A DNA stretch of 64,000 nucleotides from an uncultured Tateyamaria sp. (GTDB lineage Bacteria > Pseudomonadota > Alphaproteobacteria > Rhodobacterales > Rhodobacteraceae): positions 1,612,001 through 1,676,000 of the forward strand of contig NZ_CANNDN010000001.1 in NCBI RefSeq assembly GCF_947503465.1. Direction: 5' to 3'. Each line of letters begins with the position of its first letter. Within the stretch, counting starts at the first letter, position 1. The notes below the pieces were generated by a model. It did not search any database. It had not been told where the DNA came from and worked only from the letters and a program-made list of their open reading frames with translations. Positions 44,563-55,100 of this stretch are shown here, piece after piece. A program made the position numbers and the translations under genes.

Positions 44563-46851
44563 CTAGCCGCATTTGGAAAAACCGCACGACGCGCACGTCA
44601 TGCAACCTTCGATCATGCGCATTTCGTAGCTGCCGCAGCTTGAGCAGGCTTTGCCTCGTGGCGCGCCCAGGCCCACAACTTCGGCCTGCGGATCGGATTT
44701 GAGGCCCATGCCTTCACCTTCGATGAACCCGGTGGCGATCATGTGCTTTTCAATGACACCCCCGATGGCGGCAAGGATCGACGGGATGTACTTGCCCTGC
44801 ATCCACGCACCACCGCGCGGGTCAAACACCGCCTTCAGCTCTTCGACCACAAAGGACACATCCCCACCCCGGCGGAACACGGCAGAGATCATGCGCGTCA
44901 GCGCCACGGTCCACGCGAAATGTTCCATGTTCTTTGAGTTGATGAACACCTCGAACGGACGACGGTGGCCGCCGATGACCAGATCGTTGATTGTGATGTA
45001 AAGCGCATGTTCACTGTCGGGCCACTTGACCTTGTAAGTGTTGCCCTCCAGCGCGTTGGGCCGATCGAGTGGCTCGGCCATATAGATGACGTCACCATGG
45101 GGTTGCAGCGGTTCGGCGTCGTCGTTGGCGAGGACGGGTGCGTCTTTCGGCTTCTCCTCTGCCACGGTCAGTACCGACCCGGTGACCGCGTTGGGCCGAT
45201 AGGTCGTGCACCCTTTGCAGCCAGTATCCCACGCTTGCATGTAGACGTCCTTGAAGTCATCAAAGCTGATGTCTTCTGGGCAATTGATCGTCTTGGAGAT
45301 GGACGAATCCACCCATTTTTGCGCGGCTGCCTGCATCTTCACGTGATCAGACGGGGTCAACGTCTGGGCATTGACGAAATAGTCGGGCAATTCGGCATCC
45401 CCGAACGTGTCGCGCCACATCTGCACGGCGTAATCCACGACTTCCTCTTCGGTCCGGGTGCCGTCCTTCTGCAAGACCTTGCGGGTGTAGGCATAGGCGA
45501 ACACCGGTTCGATCCCCGACGACACGTTCCCGGCATAAAGGCTGATGGTGCCCGTGGGTGCGATGGACGTCAGCAGCGCGTTGCGGATACCATGTTCCGC
45601 GATGGCGTCCCGCACGTCCGCATCCATGGCCTGCATTGTGCCACTGGCCAGATAGCCGTCGGCGTCAAAAAGCGGAAAGGCCCCTTTTTCTTTCGCGAGG
45701 TCGACCGAGGCCAGATAGGAGGCGCGGGCAATCGCCTTCAACCACGTTTCCGTCCGGTGCGCCGCCTCGTCCGAGCCATAGCGCAGGCCCAGCATCAAGA
45801 GCGCATCGGCCAGACCGGTCACGCCAAGGCCAATGCGGCGCTTGGCGGCCGCTTCCCGCGCTTGTTCCTCAAGCGGGAAGCGAGAGGCATCTACGACATT
45901 GTCCATCATGCGTACGGCCGTCGTGACCAGATCGGCCAAGGCGGCTTCGTTCAATTCGGCCGTTTCTTCGAACGGGTCGCTGACCAGACGGGCCAGGTTG
46001 ATCGACCCCAACAGGCATGCCCCATAGGGTGGCAGCGGCTGTTCACCGCACGGATTGGTGGCGGCAATGGTCTCGCAATAGTTCAGGTTGTTCGCGGCGT
46101 TGATGCGGTCAATGAAGATCACGCCGGGTTCCGCGTAGTCAAACGTCGACTTCATTATGCCGTTCCACAAGTCACGCGCCTGCACGGATTTATAAACCGT
46201 GCCATCAAACACGAGGTCCCAGGACCCGTCGGCCTTGACCGCTTCCATAAAGGCGTCCGTCACCAATACAGACACATTGAACATGCGCAGGCGGGCGGCA
46301 TCGGATTTTGCGGTGATGAAATCCTCGATATCCGGGTGATCGCAGCGCATCGTCGCCATCATCGCGCCCCGACGGCTGCCAGCGGACATGATCGTGCGGC
46401 ACATCGCATCCCAGACATCCATAAAGGACAAAGGCCCCGATGCGTCCGCAGCCACCCCTTTGACCCCAGCCCCCTTGGGCCGGATCGTAGAGAAATCATA
46501 GCCGATGCCGCCGCCTTGCTGCATGGTCAGCGCAGCCTCTTTCAACATGTCAAAAATGCCTGCCATGCTGTCCGGGATCGTGCCCATGACAAAGCAGTTG
46601 AACAAAGTCACCGACCGCGCAGTCCCGGCCCCGGCGGTAATCCGGCCCGCTGGCAGGAACTTGAAGTCCTCAAGCGCCTCGTAAAACGTGTCTTCCCACT
46701 GCGCTGGGTCTTGTTCGACTTTCGCCAGATCGCGCGCGATGCGCCGCCAGCTATCTTCGACCGTTGCGTCGATGGGGGTGCCGTCCGCCTCTTTGAAACG
46801 GTACTTCATATCCCAAATCTGTTCGGCAATCGGCGCTGCGAAACGTGTCAT
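44563..46851 (-). CDS. nrdJ: Vitamin B12-dependent (class II) ribonucleotide reductase
   Basis: The 762-residue enzyme makes deoxyribonucleotides with adenosylcobalamin. Typical blocks are FLPAGRITAGAGT, CFVMGTIPDSM, GGGIGYDFSTIRP and ATNPCGEQPLPPYG (about residue 300), where Asn-Cys-Glu are the radical residues. The C-terminus has ACSSCGSYEM and CMTCASCGFSKCG, redox-active/zinc-type cysteines. The ATG at 46851 has aagggg upstream and is preferred to 46914. A perfect DnaA box and an NrdR-like box lie upstream. The strain needs B12 for DNA synthesis if this is its only reductase. Confidence 0.95.
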   Translation of the reverse strand: MTRFAAPIAEQIWDMKYRFKEADGTPIDATVEDSWRRIARDLAKVEQDPAQWEDTFYEALEDFKFLPAGRITAGAGTARSVTLFNCFVMGTIPDSMAGIFDMLKEAALTMQQGGGIGYDFSTIRPKGAGVKGVAADASGPLSFMDVWDAMCRTIMSAGSRRGAMMATMRCDHPDIEDFITAKSDAARLRMFNVSVLVTDAFMEAVKADGSWDLVFDGTVYKSVQARDLWNGIMKSTFDYAEPGVIFIDRINAANNLNYCETIAATNPCGEQPLPPYGACLLGSINLARLVSDPFEETAELNEAALADLVTTAVRMMDNVVDASRFPLEEQAREAAAKRRIGLGVTGLADALLMLGLRYGSDEAAHRTETWLKAIARASYLASVDLAKEKGAFPLFDADGYLASGTMQAMDADVRDAIAEHGIRNALLTSIAPTGTISLYAGNVSSGIEPVFAYAYTRKVLQKDGTRTEEEVVDYAVQMWRDTFGDAELPDYFVNAQTLTPSDHVKMQAAAQKWVDSSISKTINCPEDISFDDFKDVYMQAWDTGCKGCTTYRPNAVTGSVLTVAEEKPKDAPVLANDDAEPLQPHGDVIYMAEPLDRPNALEGNTYKVKWPDSEHALYITINDLVIGGHRRPFEVFINSKNMEHFAWTVALTRMISAVFRRGGDVSFVVEELKAVFDPRGGAWMQGKYIPSILAAIGGVIEKHMIATGFIEGEGMGLKSDPQAEVVGLGAPRGKACSSCGSYEMRMIEGCMTCASCGFSKCG

Positions 46852-46944
46852 CAAAGCATCCCCTTGGCGGCTGTCGAATCTTTTGGTCGGCGGAAGATCA
46901 CCACCGTACCACACCCCAACAGATTGCAGAAGCAGAGATACACG

Positions 46945-46960
46945 CTACAATATAGAGTGT
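46945..46960 (-). promoter_or_regulatory. NrdR-box-like site upstream of nrdJ
   Basis: On the minus strand ACACTCTATATTGTAG matches most positions of the NrdR consensus ACACwAtATaTwGtgT. It lies about 94-109 bases upstream of the nrdJ start. A second box at the usual spacing was not found, so it is a weak candidate. Confidence 0.35.
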
Positions 46961-46976
46961 GGCTTGGGGACGACTC

Positions 46977-46985
46977 TGTGGATAA
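46977..46985 (+). promoter_or_regulatory. Perfect DnaA box in the nrdJ upstream region
   Basis: TGTGGATAA is the exact reverse complement of the consensus DnaA box TTATCCACA. It lies about 126 bases upstream of nrdJ and overlaps the GTG start of the divergent DUF1489 gene. Confidence 0.6.
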
Positions 46986-47409
46986 GTTTATCAACCTGAT
47001 CAAACTGTCAGTGGGCAGCGACAGCTATGACGATCTCGTCGCATGGCAGCAGACCAAGCGTGCCCAAACCGCAGATGGTTATCCCCGACATGTGACGCGC
47101 ATGTGGCCCAAACGCGAAGCCGAGATCCTGAACGGCGGATCGATCTTTTGGGTTGTCAAAGGTGTTCTGACCTGTCGCCAGCGGATCATCCGCCTGGATG
47201 AGGTGATCGGCAGTGACGGCATCCGCCGCTGCGCCATCGTGTCGGATCCAGAGCTTGTCCGTGTTCAGTCGGCCTTGAAACGCCCGTTTCAGGGCTGGCG
47301 GTATCTGAAACCCGAAGACACGCCGCCGGACCTGCCCAAGGGGCGCGACCGCGAAGAACCGCTGCCTGTCGAACTGAACCGCGCGCTTGCCGAGATCGGG
47401 GTTCTTTAA
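46978..47409 (+). CDS. DUF1489 family protein
   Basis: The 143-residue protein matches DUF1489: FINLIKLSVGSDS, RHVTRMWPKREAEILNGGSI and RPFQGWRYLKPED appear in the order of that alphaproteobacterial family of unknown function. The GTG at 46978 has a gggga site and overlaps a DnaA box; no ATG lies near the conserved N-terminus. The gene is divergent from nrdJ and its stop overlaps the convergent hisG stop by four bases. Confidence 0.88.
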   Translation: MDKFINLIKLSVGSDSYDDLVAWQQTKRAQTADGYPRHVTRMWPKREAEILNGGSIFWVVKGVLTCRQRIIRLDEVIGSDGIRRCAIVSDPELVRVQSALKRPFQGWRYLKPEDTPPDLPKGRDREEPLPVELNRALAEIGVL

Positions 47410-48098
47410 CGCGCGTTCAGCCGGTCCAGAAGCGTGTTCAGCGTGGCCTGTTCGTCGCCTGTCATCTCTGCCACGCGGCTGCGCCACAGCGTTGCCTGAC
47501 TGGCCAGGATCAATCCGTCGTCCAAGACCTTGAGGTGATTGGCGCGCAGCGTCTCACCGGACGAGGTGATGTCGGCAATGGCCTCTGCCGTTTCGTTCGC
47601 GACCGTGCCTTCGGTCGCGCCTTGGCTGTCCACAAGCGCATAGTCGGCAACGCCTGCATCGCGCAGGAAATCCCGCACAAGGCGGTGGTACTTTGTGGCG
47701 ATCCGCAGCCGAAAACCATGCGTGGCCCGGAAGGCGGCGGCCGCCGCGTCCAAATCGTCCGTCAGGTCCACATCCGTCCACGCCTTCGGCACGGCGATGA
47801 TCAGATCGGCATGGCCGAACCCCATCTCGGCCATCGGTTCGACCTGTTGTTCCCAGAGGGGGAGTTTTTCGTGGATGAGATCGGTGCCAGTGACACCCAG
47901 ATGAATGCGCCCGGCGGCAAGCTCGCGTGGGACCTCTCCTGCCGACAGAAGAACCAGCGAAACGCCATCGATCCCATCGACCGCGCCCGCGTATTCCCGG
48001 TCCGACCCGGTGCGGGTCAGCGTAATGCCGCGCTTGTCAAACCACTGGAATGTCTTTTCCATCAGCCGCCCCTTGGACGGTACACCCAGCTTGATCAT
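47406..48098 (-). CDS. hisG: ATP phosphoribosyltransferase, short form
   Basis: The 230-residue enzyme starts histidine synthesis by joining PRPP and ATP. It is the short HisG form, which lacks the C-terminal regulatory domain and needs HisZ: KLGVPSKGRLMEKT at the start and VDSQGATEGTVANETAEAIADI (cited by SQGATEGTVANETAEAI) at the PRPP site. hisZ is directly upstream, overlapping by ATGA. It completes a hisS-hisZ-hisG operon. Confidence 0.95.
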   Translation of the reverse strand: MIKLGVPSKGRLMEKTFQWFDKRGITLTRTGSDREYAGAVDGIDGVSLVLLSAGEVPRELAAGRIHLGVTGTDLIHEKLPLWEQQVEPMAEMGFGHADLIIAVPKAWTDVDLTDDLDAAAAAFRATHGFRLRIATKYHRLVRDFLRDAGVADYALVDSQGATEGTVANETAEAIADITSSGETLRANHLKVLDDGLILASQATLWRSRVAEMTGDEQATLNTLLDRLNAR

Positions 48099-49165
48099 GC
48101 GGCGGCCTCCAGTTCGACCAGCAGACCGGGTCGGATGACCGCGCCCACCGCCGGGATTTCCTGGCCTGCGCCAAGACGGCGGGTCAACGCGTCATAGCGC
48201 CCGCCTGAGGCGACAGGCGGCAGGTCGGGGCGTCTCTCGGCATAGAAACCAAACACAAACCCGTCGTAATACTCCATCGACGTGCGGCCAAAGCTGGCCT
48301 CGAATTCCAATGTGTCAACGTCGATGCCGCGTTTGGTCAGGGCCTCTGCCCGCGCGTCCACCCGTTCCACCGCCGTGCGGATCGCGGGCAGGTCGACACA
48401 CAGGTTGTGCATCTGCGCCAGCGCGAATGGCAGCGTTTCGCGCACGTTCAACAGCGCATCCAGACATTCCATTTGCGCGCCAGACAGGGGTGGTTCGGCC
48501 GCGTCGTCGTGCAGCGCCCTGATCCGTGCGTCGATCTCGGCCTGGCTGCGCATGCCGGTCAGGGGTGCGTCAGTCTGCACCTTGCCGGCCAGCAAGGCCG
48601 CGCGCGTTTCGGGCACTGGGCTGCGCCCGGAGAAACGGTCAAGCAGGGCGCGGAAGCGGCGCGGGCGCCAGATGTGACGCCGCAGGGCCGCCTTGCGCCG
48701 GTCGCTCGTGTCCAGACCGTCCACAGCGGCCATCAGAACCCCAATGTCACCGGTGGCCGCCCGCAAGGCGACCCCCTTCGTGGCGTCCGCAATCAGCGCA
48801 AACACCTCGGCATCTGCCGCGGCCGGGCCTGCGCGGTCAAACACTTCGTAACCTACTTGCAGGTATTCGCTCGCGCGGTCAGGGTCTTCTTCCTGCCTGC
48901 GAAACACCTCGCCAGCATAGGTATAGCGGGCGGGTTCTGCACCACAGTCCATGTGCATCTGCACCACGGGCACCGTGAAATCCGGGCGCAGCATCTGCTC
49001 CCCGCGCATGGCGTCGGACGTCACATAGGCGCGGGCGCGAATGTCTTCGCCATAAAGATCAAGAAGCAGGTCCGCCGGTTGCAGGATCGGCGGCTCGACC
49101 ACCTGCGCGCCCTGTGCCACAAAACTGTCCCGCAGGGCGTAGGCCCGCTGGCGCGCATGGGTCAT
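48095..49165 (-). CDS. hisZ: ATP phosphoribosyltransferase regulatory subunit
   Basis: The 356-residue protein is a paralogue of the catalytic core of histidyl-tRNA synthetase used as the regulatory subunit of short His[34 protein letters not shown] and the C-terminal [17 protein letters not shown] follow class II synthetase motifs without an anticodon domain. It lies between hisS and hisG and overlaps both by four bases, which ties paralogue and partner together in one transcript. Confidence 0.94.
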   Translation of the reverse strand: MTHARQRAYALRDSFVAQGAQVVEPPILQPADLLLDLYGEDIRARAYVTSDAMRGEQMLRPDFTVPVVQMHMDCGAEPARYTYAGEVFRRQEEDPDRASEYLQVGYEVFDRAGPAAADAEVFALIADATKGVALRAATGDIGVLMAAVDGLDTSDRRKAALRRHIWRPRRFRALLDRFSGRSPVPETRAALLAGKVQTDAPLTGMRSQAEIDARIRALHDDAAEPPLSGAQMECLDALLNVRETLPFALAQMHNLCVDLPAIRTAVERVDARAEALTKRGIDVDTLEFEASFGRTSMEYYDGFVFGFYAERRPDLPPVASGGRYDALTRRLGAGQEIPAVGAVIRPGLLVELEAAA

Positions 49166-50637
49166 TGGTTCAGGATCTCTTTGACCTTGGCGAGCATCTG
49201 GTCACGCGGCACTTCAAACTGGCTGGGGCGGTCTTTCCATTCCTCAACGCTGGCTGTTTCGGCGATCTTGGCCCCCAGAACAAGGTCCTTGATCTGCACG
49301 ACACCACGCTCTTTCTCGTCTGCGCCTTCGATGATGGCGATGGGGGAGTTCCGCTTGTCCGCGTATTTGAGCTGGTTGCCAAAGTTCTTCGGGTTGCCCA
49401 GGTAAACTTCGGCCCGGATGCCCGCGCCGCGCAGGTCAGCGACCATGGCCTGATAATCAGCCATGCGGTCGCGGTCCATGACCGTGACGACAACGGGCCC
49501 CTGTTCGGCGGTGCCGATGCGGTTCGTGGCGCGGAGCGCGGCCAGCAAGCGGTCGACACCGATGGAGACGCCCGTGGCAGGCACTTCCTGCCCGGTGAAA
49601 CGCTTGACGAGGTCATCATAGCGCCCCCCACCCGCGACAGATCCGAACTGGACCGTCTGGCCCTTTTCGTTCTGGACGTCGAAGGTGAGTTCGGCCTCGT
49701 AGACGGGGCCAGTGTAGTAGCCGAGGCCCCGGACCACGGACGGATCGATGACGATGCGGTCGGAGCCGTAGCCTGCAGCGTCGAGAAGCGCGGCGATCTC
49801 TTCGAGTTCCGCAACACCTTTGGCCCCGATGTCAGAGCCTTGAACCAGGTCGTTCAGGCGCGCGACTGTATCGGGACCTGTGTCGCGCTTTGCATCCATA
49901 AAGCCCATGATGATTTCCGCCTCAGCATCGGCCAGGCCCGCACCTTTGGTGAAGTCGCCACTTTCGTCCTTGCGCCCCTCGCCCAACAACGCACGGACGC
50001 CATCCGGGCCGAGACGATCCAGCTTGTCGATTGCGCGCAAAACGATGCCCCGTTCGGCGTCCTTGTCATCTCCTGCAAGGCCCGCCACCTCCATCACCCC
50101 ATTCAGCACTTTTCGGTTGTTGATGCGGATCACATAGTCGCCGCGCTGGATCCCCACGGCTTCGAGCGTATCGGACAGCATCGCGCAAATCTCGGCGTCC
50201 GCAGCCATGCTTGCCGTGCCCACCGTGTCTGCATCGCATTGATAAAACTGCCGAAACCGGCCTGGCCCAGGCTTTTCATTGCGCCAGACAGGCCCCACCG
50301 TATAACGGCGATAGGGGGTGGGCAGATCGTTGCGGTGCTGAGCGTAAACGCGCGCCAGCGGCGCCGTCATATCGTAGCGCAATGCCAGCCAGTCACCATC
50401 TTCCTCCTGCCAGGCGAACACCCCTTCGTTCGGGCGATCCACATCAGGCAGGAACTTGCCCAGCGCCTCGACCGTTTCCACGGCACTGGATTCGAGCGCG
50501 TCAAACCCGTAGCGATGATACACCCCGGCGATCTTTTGCAGCATCTCGGCCCGGTCGGTGACATCCGTGCCAAAATAGTCGCGAAACCCCTTTGGCGTCT
50601 GGGCCTTGGGGCGGGGAGTTTTCTTGGGCTTGGCCAT
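49162..50637 (-). CDS. hisS: Histidine-tRNA ligase
   Basis: The 491-residue class II synthetase charges tRNA-His. Motifs include [45 protein letters not shown] (cited by [15 protein letters not shown]), [14 protein letters not shown] and [12 protein letters not shown], followed by the anticodon-binding domain. The N-terminal Lys/Pro-rich extension is short. It is the first gene of the hisS-hisZ-hisG operon; slyX is divergent upstream by 87 bases. Confidence 0.96.
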   Translation of the reverse strand: MAKPKKTPRPKAQTPKGFRDYFGTDVTDRAEMLQKIAGVYHRYGFDALESSAVETVEALGKFLPDVDRPNEGVFAWQEEDGDWLALRYDMTAPLARVYAQHRNDLPTPYRRYTVGPVWRNEKPGPGRFRQFYQCDADTVGTASMAADAEICAMLSDTLEAVGIQRGDYVIRINNRKVLNGVMEVAGLAGDDKDAERGIVLRAIDKLDRLGPDGVRALLGEGRKDESGDFTKGAGLADAEAEIIMGFMDAKRDTGPDTVARLNDLVQGSDIGAKGVAELEEIAALLDAAGYGSDRIVIDPSVVRGLGYYTGPVYEAELTFDVQNEKGQTVQFGSVAGGGRYDDLVKRFTGQEVPATGVSIGVDRLLAALRATNRIGTAEQGPVVVTVMDRDRMADYQAMVADLRGAGIRAEVYLGNPKNFGNQLKYADKRNSPIAIIEGADEKERGVVQIKDLVLGAKIAETASVEEWKDRPSQFEVPRDQMLAKVKEILNQ

Positions 50638-50724
50638 GCTGGCGCTCCGACTGCGGGTTCGGGCGCGTCACTACCTCAGGCATGGGGGCTGGGCAAGCGC
50701 AGCCTGAGATGGCAGGAGGGGGGC

Positions 50725-50919
50725 ATGAACAAGCTGGAAGAACAAATCGCACATCTTGAACGGACGGTGGATGACCTGTCTGACGTGGTCGCACGGCAAG
50801 AGACCGAGATCGCGCTGCTGACGCGACGGGTGCAGATGCTGATGGAACGCGAGGCGCAGCGCGACGCAGACGGCGGCGGCGGAGTCGTAATCGGAGATGA
50901 ACGTCCACCGCACTACTGA
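50725..50919 (+). CDS. slyX: SlyX family protein
   Basis: The 64-residue protein is almost entirely a coiled coil (LEEQIAHLERTVDDLSDVVA then LLTRRVQMLMEREAQR) and ends in PPHY, the typical SlyX tail. The function is unknown; the family is cytosolic and may form trimers. The strong aggagggg site fixes the ATG at 50725. It is divergent from hisS. Confidence 0.9.
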   Translation: MNKLEEQIAHLERTVDDLSDVVARQETEIALLTRRVQMLMEREAQRDADGGGGVVIGDERPPHY

Positions 50920-50978
50920 AGCGGTTGATCTAGGTGGCACATCCGCCGCGAAGGACCGTTTCCCGCTGCCGCCCAGCG

Positions 50979-52046
50979 TCAGGGCGCTTTGAGGGCGGCC
51001 GCAAGCACGCTGCCGTCATGCAAGAGCATATCCGCCCAGCGCCCGTTGTCGGTGAACTTTTCATACGCACTGATGAACGTCGTGTTTCGTGACAAGCGAT
51101 CAATGCGGTCCCCGCACGGCGTATTGCGCCCGACATTGCACACCTTGCGCTTCAGCTTTTCATAGGCTTCGTCCGTGGTCGAATAGGGGTATTCCTCTGC
51201 CGGCAACCCGTACCGCAGCTGTTCATGAAAGGCCGGGTCACCGAACAGGGCAAGCGCAGCCGTGAACTGACGTGGGCAATTGTCGGCAAACCCGGTGACA
51301 TAGAAGGTCCGAGGTTGCGTGCTTTCGGGTGCCGTATCGTACAGAACATATCCCCGGCCCTTGCGCGCGGCCTTGTCCACGACCTTGCCCAGACCCGCAG
51401 GCTTGGCCGTGCAATTGCGGGCGATCTGCCCAAATGGAACACTCATTCCGGGCGCGACATCCACCGCATCGGGGCCATTTCTTGTTTCGGCACGTGGCGC
51501 GCCAAACAATCCACGCCGCTTTTCAGGTTCCACGAGATCCGGAGACGCAGATACCGGCAGCGCTGCAACGGTCGTCTCGGCCTCATCCTCGATGGCTGGG
51601 GCCGGCAGCGCTGTTTGGGCGTCCGCTGCGTCATCGGGCTGTGCCGCTTGACGCAGCCATGCCAGAACGCCGCCGCGCGCCCTTGGTGCTGGTGCACCGG
51701 TTTTGGCGTCGCTGATACGTGGGGCCTCTGTCGCCAATGCCCCATCATGTGCGCCAACCACCTGTGCGCTGGCCAGGGTGTCGGTGTCTTCTGGTTGCGT
51801 TGGCACCTGGTCCGGGGTTCCGGCCCGCTGTTCATCGTCAACGCGTGTCTCCGCATGGGCCTGCGGCGCAAAAAGCTCCGCGAGGATGCTGCCCTCGCGC
51901 GCCAGTTCCTCCTCGGTCGGCAACGCGCGTGTGCCCGGCTCGGCTGGCAGTACGGCCCCTTCGGAGACGCGGCCGATCCCTTCCAACGGGTCGCCACAAG
52001 CGCTCAGACCAAGCAGCAGCACATATGCCAATGCAAGTCGCGTCAC
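50979..52046 (-). CDS. Lipoprotein with long acidic linker, unknown function
   Basis: The 355-residue protein has a signal peptide with lipobox LSAC (MTRLALAYVLLLGLSACGD), a long Ala/Glu/Pro-rich region (about 20-190) and a C-terminal domain (about 195-350) with four cysteines in ARNC, DNCP, KVCN and TPCG that may form two disulfides. No known family is recognised. It is transcribed in the same direction as dnaE, 90 bases downstream of it, and is conserved in appearance with Roseobacter-type envelope proteins. Confidence 0.75.
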   Translation of the reverse strand: MTRLALAYVLLLGLSACGDPLEGIGRVSEGAVLPAEPGTRALPTEEELAREGSILAELFAPQAHAETRVDDEQRAGTPDQVPTQPEDTDTLASAQVVGAHDGALATEAPRISDAKTGAPAPRARGGVLAWLRQAAQPDDAADAQTALPAPAIEDEAETTVAALPVSASPDLVEPEKRRGLFGAPRAETRNGPDAVDVAPGMSVPFGQIARNCTAKPAGLGKVVDKAARKGRGYVLYDTAPESTQPRTFYVTGFADNCPRQFTAALALFGDPAFHEQLRYGLPAEEYPYSTTDEAYEKLKRKVCNVGRNTPCGDRIDRLSRNTTFISAYEKFTDNGRWADMLLHDGSVLAAALKAP

Positions 52047-52136
52047 GCGCCTGTCCTCCCAAACCGTTAAAAGTGTCCCAAAGCCGTACCTAGCCGGAAC
52101 AGCCGCTTTGGTCCAGTCGGGCGCGCGGTTGACCGC

Positions 52137-55100
52137 CTAGATGTCCTGAACCTCGACCACGCCGGACAGCGATTTGATGGCGCCCTTGATCTGGGGCGTA
52201 ACCGGGAATTCGGCGCCCAGGTCCATTTCGACCTCACCCGGCAGGCTGTCATCCATCAGGCATACGGTGATCGGTCCGCGCCCGGCGCCCCTGGCAGTCT
52301 TTGCGGCACCTTCCAGAACGGTGGCGACCGACGCCAGCGCCGTGGGCGCTTCGACGAATATCCGCAGTCCCATGCCCCCGACATCGGCGACAACACTGTC
52401 AATCGGCGCAACCGACCGGCCCAGCAGTTTCAACTGGTCCGACTCCATCGTCGCTTCGACCGTCACTATCACCTTGGCGCCTGTCACCAGGGTATCCTGC
52501 GCCTTTTCAAGGCTTTCCGAAAACAGCGTGACCTCGTACGCGCCCGTCGTGTCCGACATCTGGCAGAAGGCAAATCGGTTGCCCTTGGCCGATTTACGCA
52601 CCTGCAAACCGGACACGACGCCCGCCAGCTTTGCAACCAGGGGCTGGCTTTCGGCCTTGGTCGTCACCTCGTCCAACGTGATGACGCCCTTGCGTTTCAA
52701 TGGACCCATGTAGTCGTCAAGCGGGTGACCGGAAAGGTAGAAACCGACAGCCTTGTGTTCTTCGCCCAGCCGTTCGGCAGGCAACCAATCGTCCAGCGGC
52801 AAAAGCCGTGGTTCGGGAAGGTCGTCACCCGCTTCACCAAACAAAGACACCTGGTTGGAGTTCTTTTGATCATGTACCGCAGCGGAGTAGGCAGACAGCG
52901 CATCCAACGCGTCAAACACGCGGCGCCGGTTGGGATCGAGTTGATCGAAGGCCCCGGCGCGCGCCAACATCTCAAGCGGCCGCTTTCCGACCTTCTTCAG
53001 GTCGACCCGACGCGCAAAGTCGAACAGGTTGACAAAGGGCTTGCTGTCGCGCGCCTCTTGCACCAACCGCATCGCTTCGACGCCGACATTCTTCAGCGCA
53101 CCCAGCGCATAGACCAGGGCGCCGTCCACCACTTTGAACGTGGCATCCGAGCGGTTCACGCATGGTGGCACCCATGGCAAATCCAACCCCTTGCGCACTT
53201 CCTCGAAATACACGGCCAGCTTGTCCGTCAGGTGGATATCGCAATTCATCACCCCGGCCATGAATTCGACCGGGTGGTTCGCCTTCAGCCATGCCGTCTG
53301 GTAGCTGACCACGGCATAGGCCGCGGCGTGGGACTTGTTGAAGCCGTAGTTCGCGAACTTGTCGAGAAGATGCCAGACCTCCAACGCCTTGTCCTCGTCC
53401 ACGCCGTTTTCCTTGGCCCCGGCAAGGAACTTGGGCCGCTCGGCGTCCATGGCCTCCTGGATTTTCTTGCCCATCGCGCGGCGCAGCAGGTCGGCACCGC
53501 CAAGCGAGTAGCCCGCCATTTCCTGCGCGATCTGCATCACCTGTTCCTGGTACACGATGATACCCTGCGTTTCGTCCAGGATATGATCAATCGAAGGGTG
53601 CAGCGTGTCCCTGTCGCTCAGCCCGTTCTTGACCTCGCAAAACTTCGGGATGTTTTCCATGGGCCCGGGACGGTAGAGGGCGACGAGCGCGATGATGTCC
53701 TCGATACAGTCGGGCTTCATCCGCTTGAGCGCGTCGATCATGCCCGAGCTTTCCACCTGGAACACGGCGACCGTCTTGCCCGCAGCATAAAGCTTGTAAG
53801 ACGCCTCATCATCCAGAGGGATGCCGCCGATGTCATTCTCCATCCCGTCCGCGGGCGTGTAGAGTTCGGTGCCGTCCGCAGCGATGTGCAATGCGCGCCC
53901 GGACGCCAGGATCTGATCCACCGCGTTCTGGATCACCGTCAGGGTTTTCAGGCCAAGAAAGTCGAATTTGACAAGGCCCGCCTGTTCCACCCATTTCATA
54001 TTGAACTGGGTCGCCGGCATGTCGGATCGCGGATCCTGATACAGCGGGACCAGCGCATCCAGTGGCCTGTCCCCAATCACCACGCCAGCGGCGTGGGTCG
54101 AGGCGTTGCGCAGCAGCCCCTCGACCTGTTGGCCGTAGGTGAGCAGGCGGTCCACAACCTCTTCATTGCGCGCCTCTTCGCGCAGCCGCGGTTCGTCCGT
54201 CAGCGCCTTTTCGATGCTGACAGGTTTCACACCTTCGACCGGGATCAGCTTGGACAATCGATCGACCTGGCCATAGGGCATCTGCAGGACACGCCCGATA
54301 TCGCGCACGGCGGCCTTCGACAGAAGCGCACCAAAGGTGATGATCTGGCCCACCTTGTCGCGGCCATACTTCTCCTGCACGTAGCGGATCACTTCCTCGC
54401 GCCGATCCATGCAAAAGTCGATGTCGAAGTCGGGCATGGAAACCCGCTCGGGATTAAGGAACCGTTCGAACAGCAAGGCGTATCGCAAGGGGTCAAGGTC
54501 GGTAACGGTCAGCGCGTAGGCCACGAGGCTGCCCGCGCCCGAGCCCCGGCCGGGACCCACCGGGATGTTATGATCCTTCGCCCATTTGATGAAATCGGCG
54601 ACAATCAGAAAGTAGCCGGGAAAGCCCATGCCTTCGATGATGTCGAGTTCGAAATCGAGCCGTTTCTGGTATTCCTCCACGCTGGTGGCGTGCGGAATGA
54701 CCTTCAGCCGTTCTTGCAAGCCATCGTTGGCCTGACGCCTCAGTTCTTCAACTTCGTCGTCCGCAAACTTGGGCAGGATCGGATCACGGCGATACGCCAT
54801 GAAGGCACAGCGCCGTGCAATTTCCACCGTGTTTTCTATGGCTTCCGGCAGATCGGCAAACAGCGTCACCATTTCGGCCTGGCTCTTGAAATAGTGCTGC
54901 GCGGTCAAACGACGGCGCGGTTCCTGCTGGTCGACATAGGCACCTTCGGCGATGCAGATCAGCGCGTCATGGCTTTCATACATGTCCGGCTTCGGAAAAT
55001 AGACGTCGTTCGTGGCGACCAGCGGCACATCCATAGCATAGGCCATTTCAATCAGCGGCCGTTCCGTCAGACGCTCGGCCTCGGGCTGCCCCCCCTCGCC

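Noticed and set aside
44965-46977. Upstream extension of the DUF1489 frame through nrdJ
   Set aside because: The frame is open by chance antisense to nrdJ; the conserved protein begins at about 46978.
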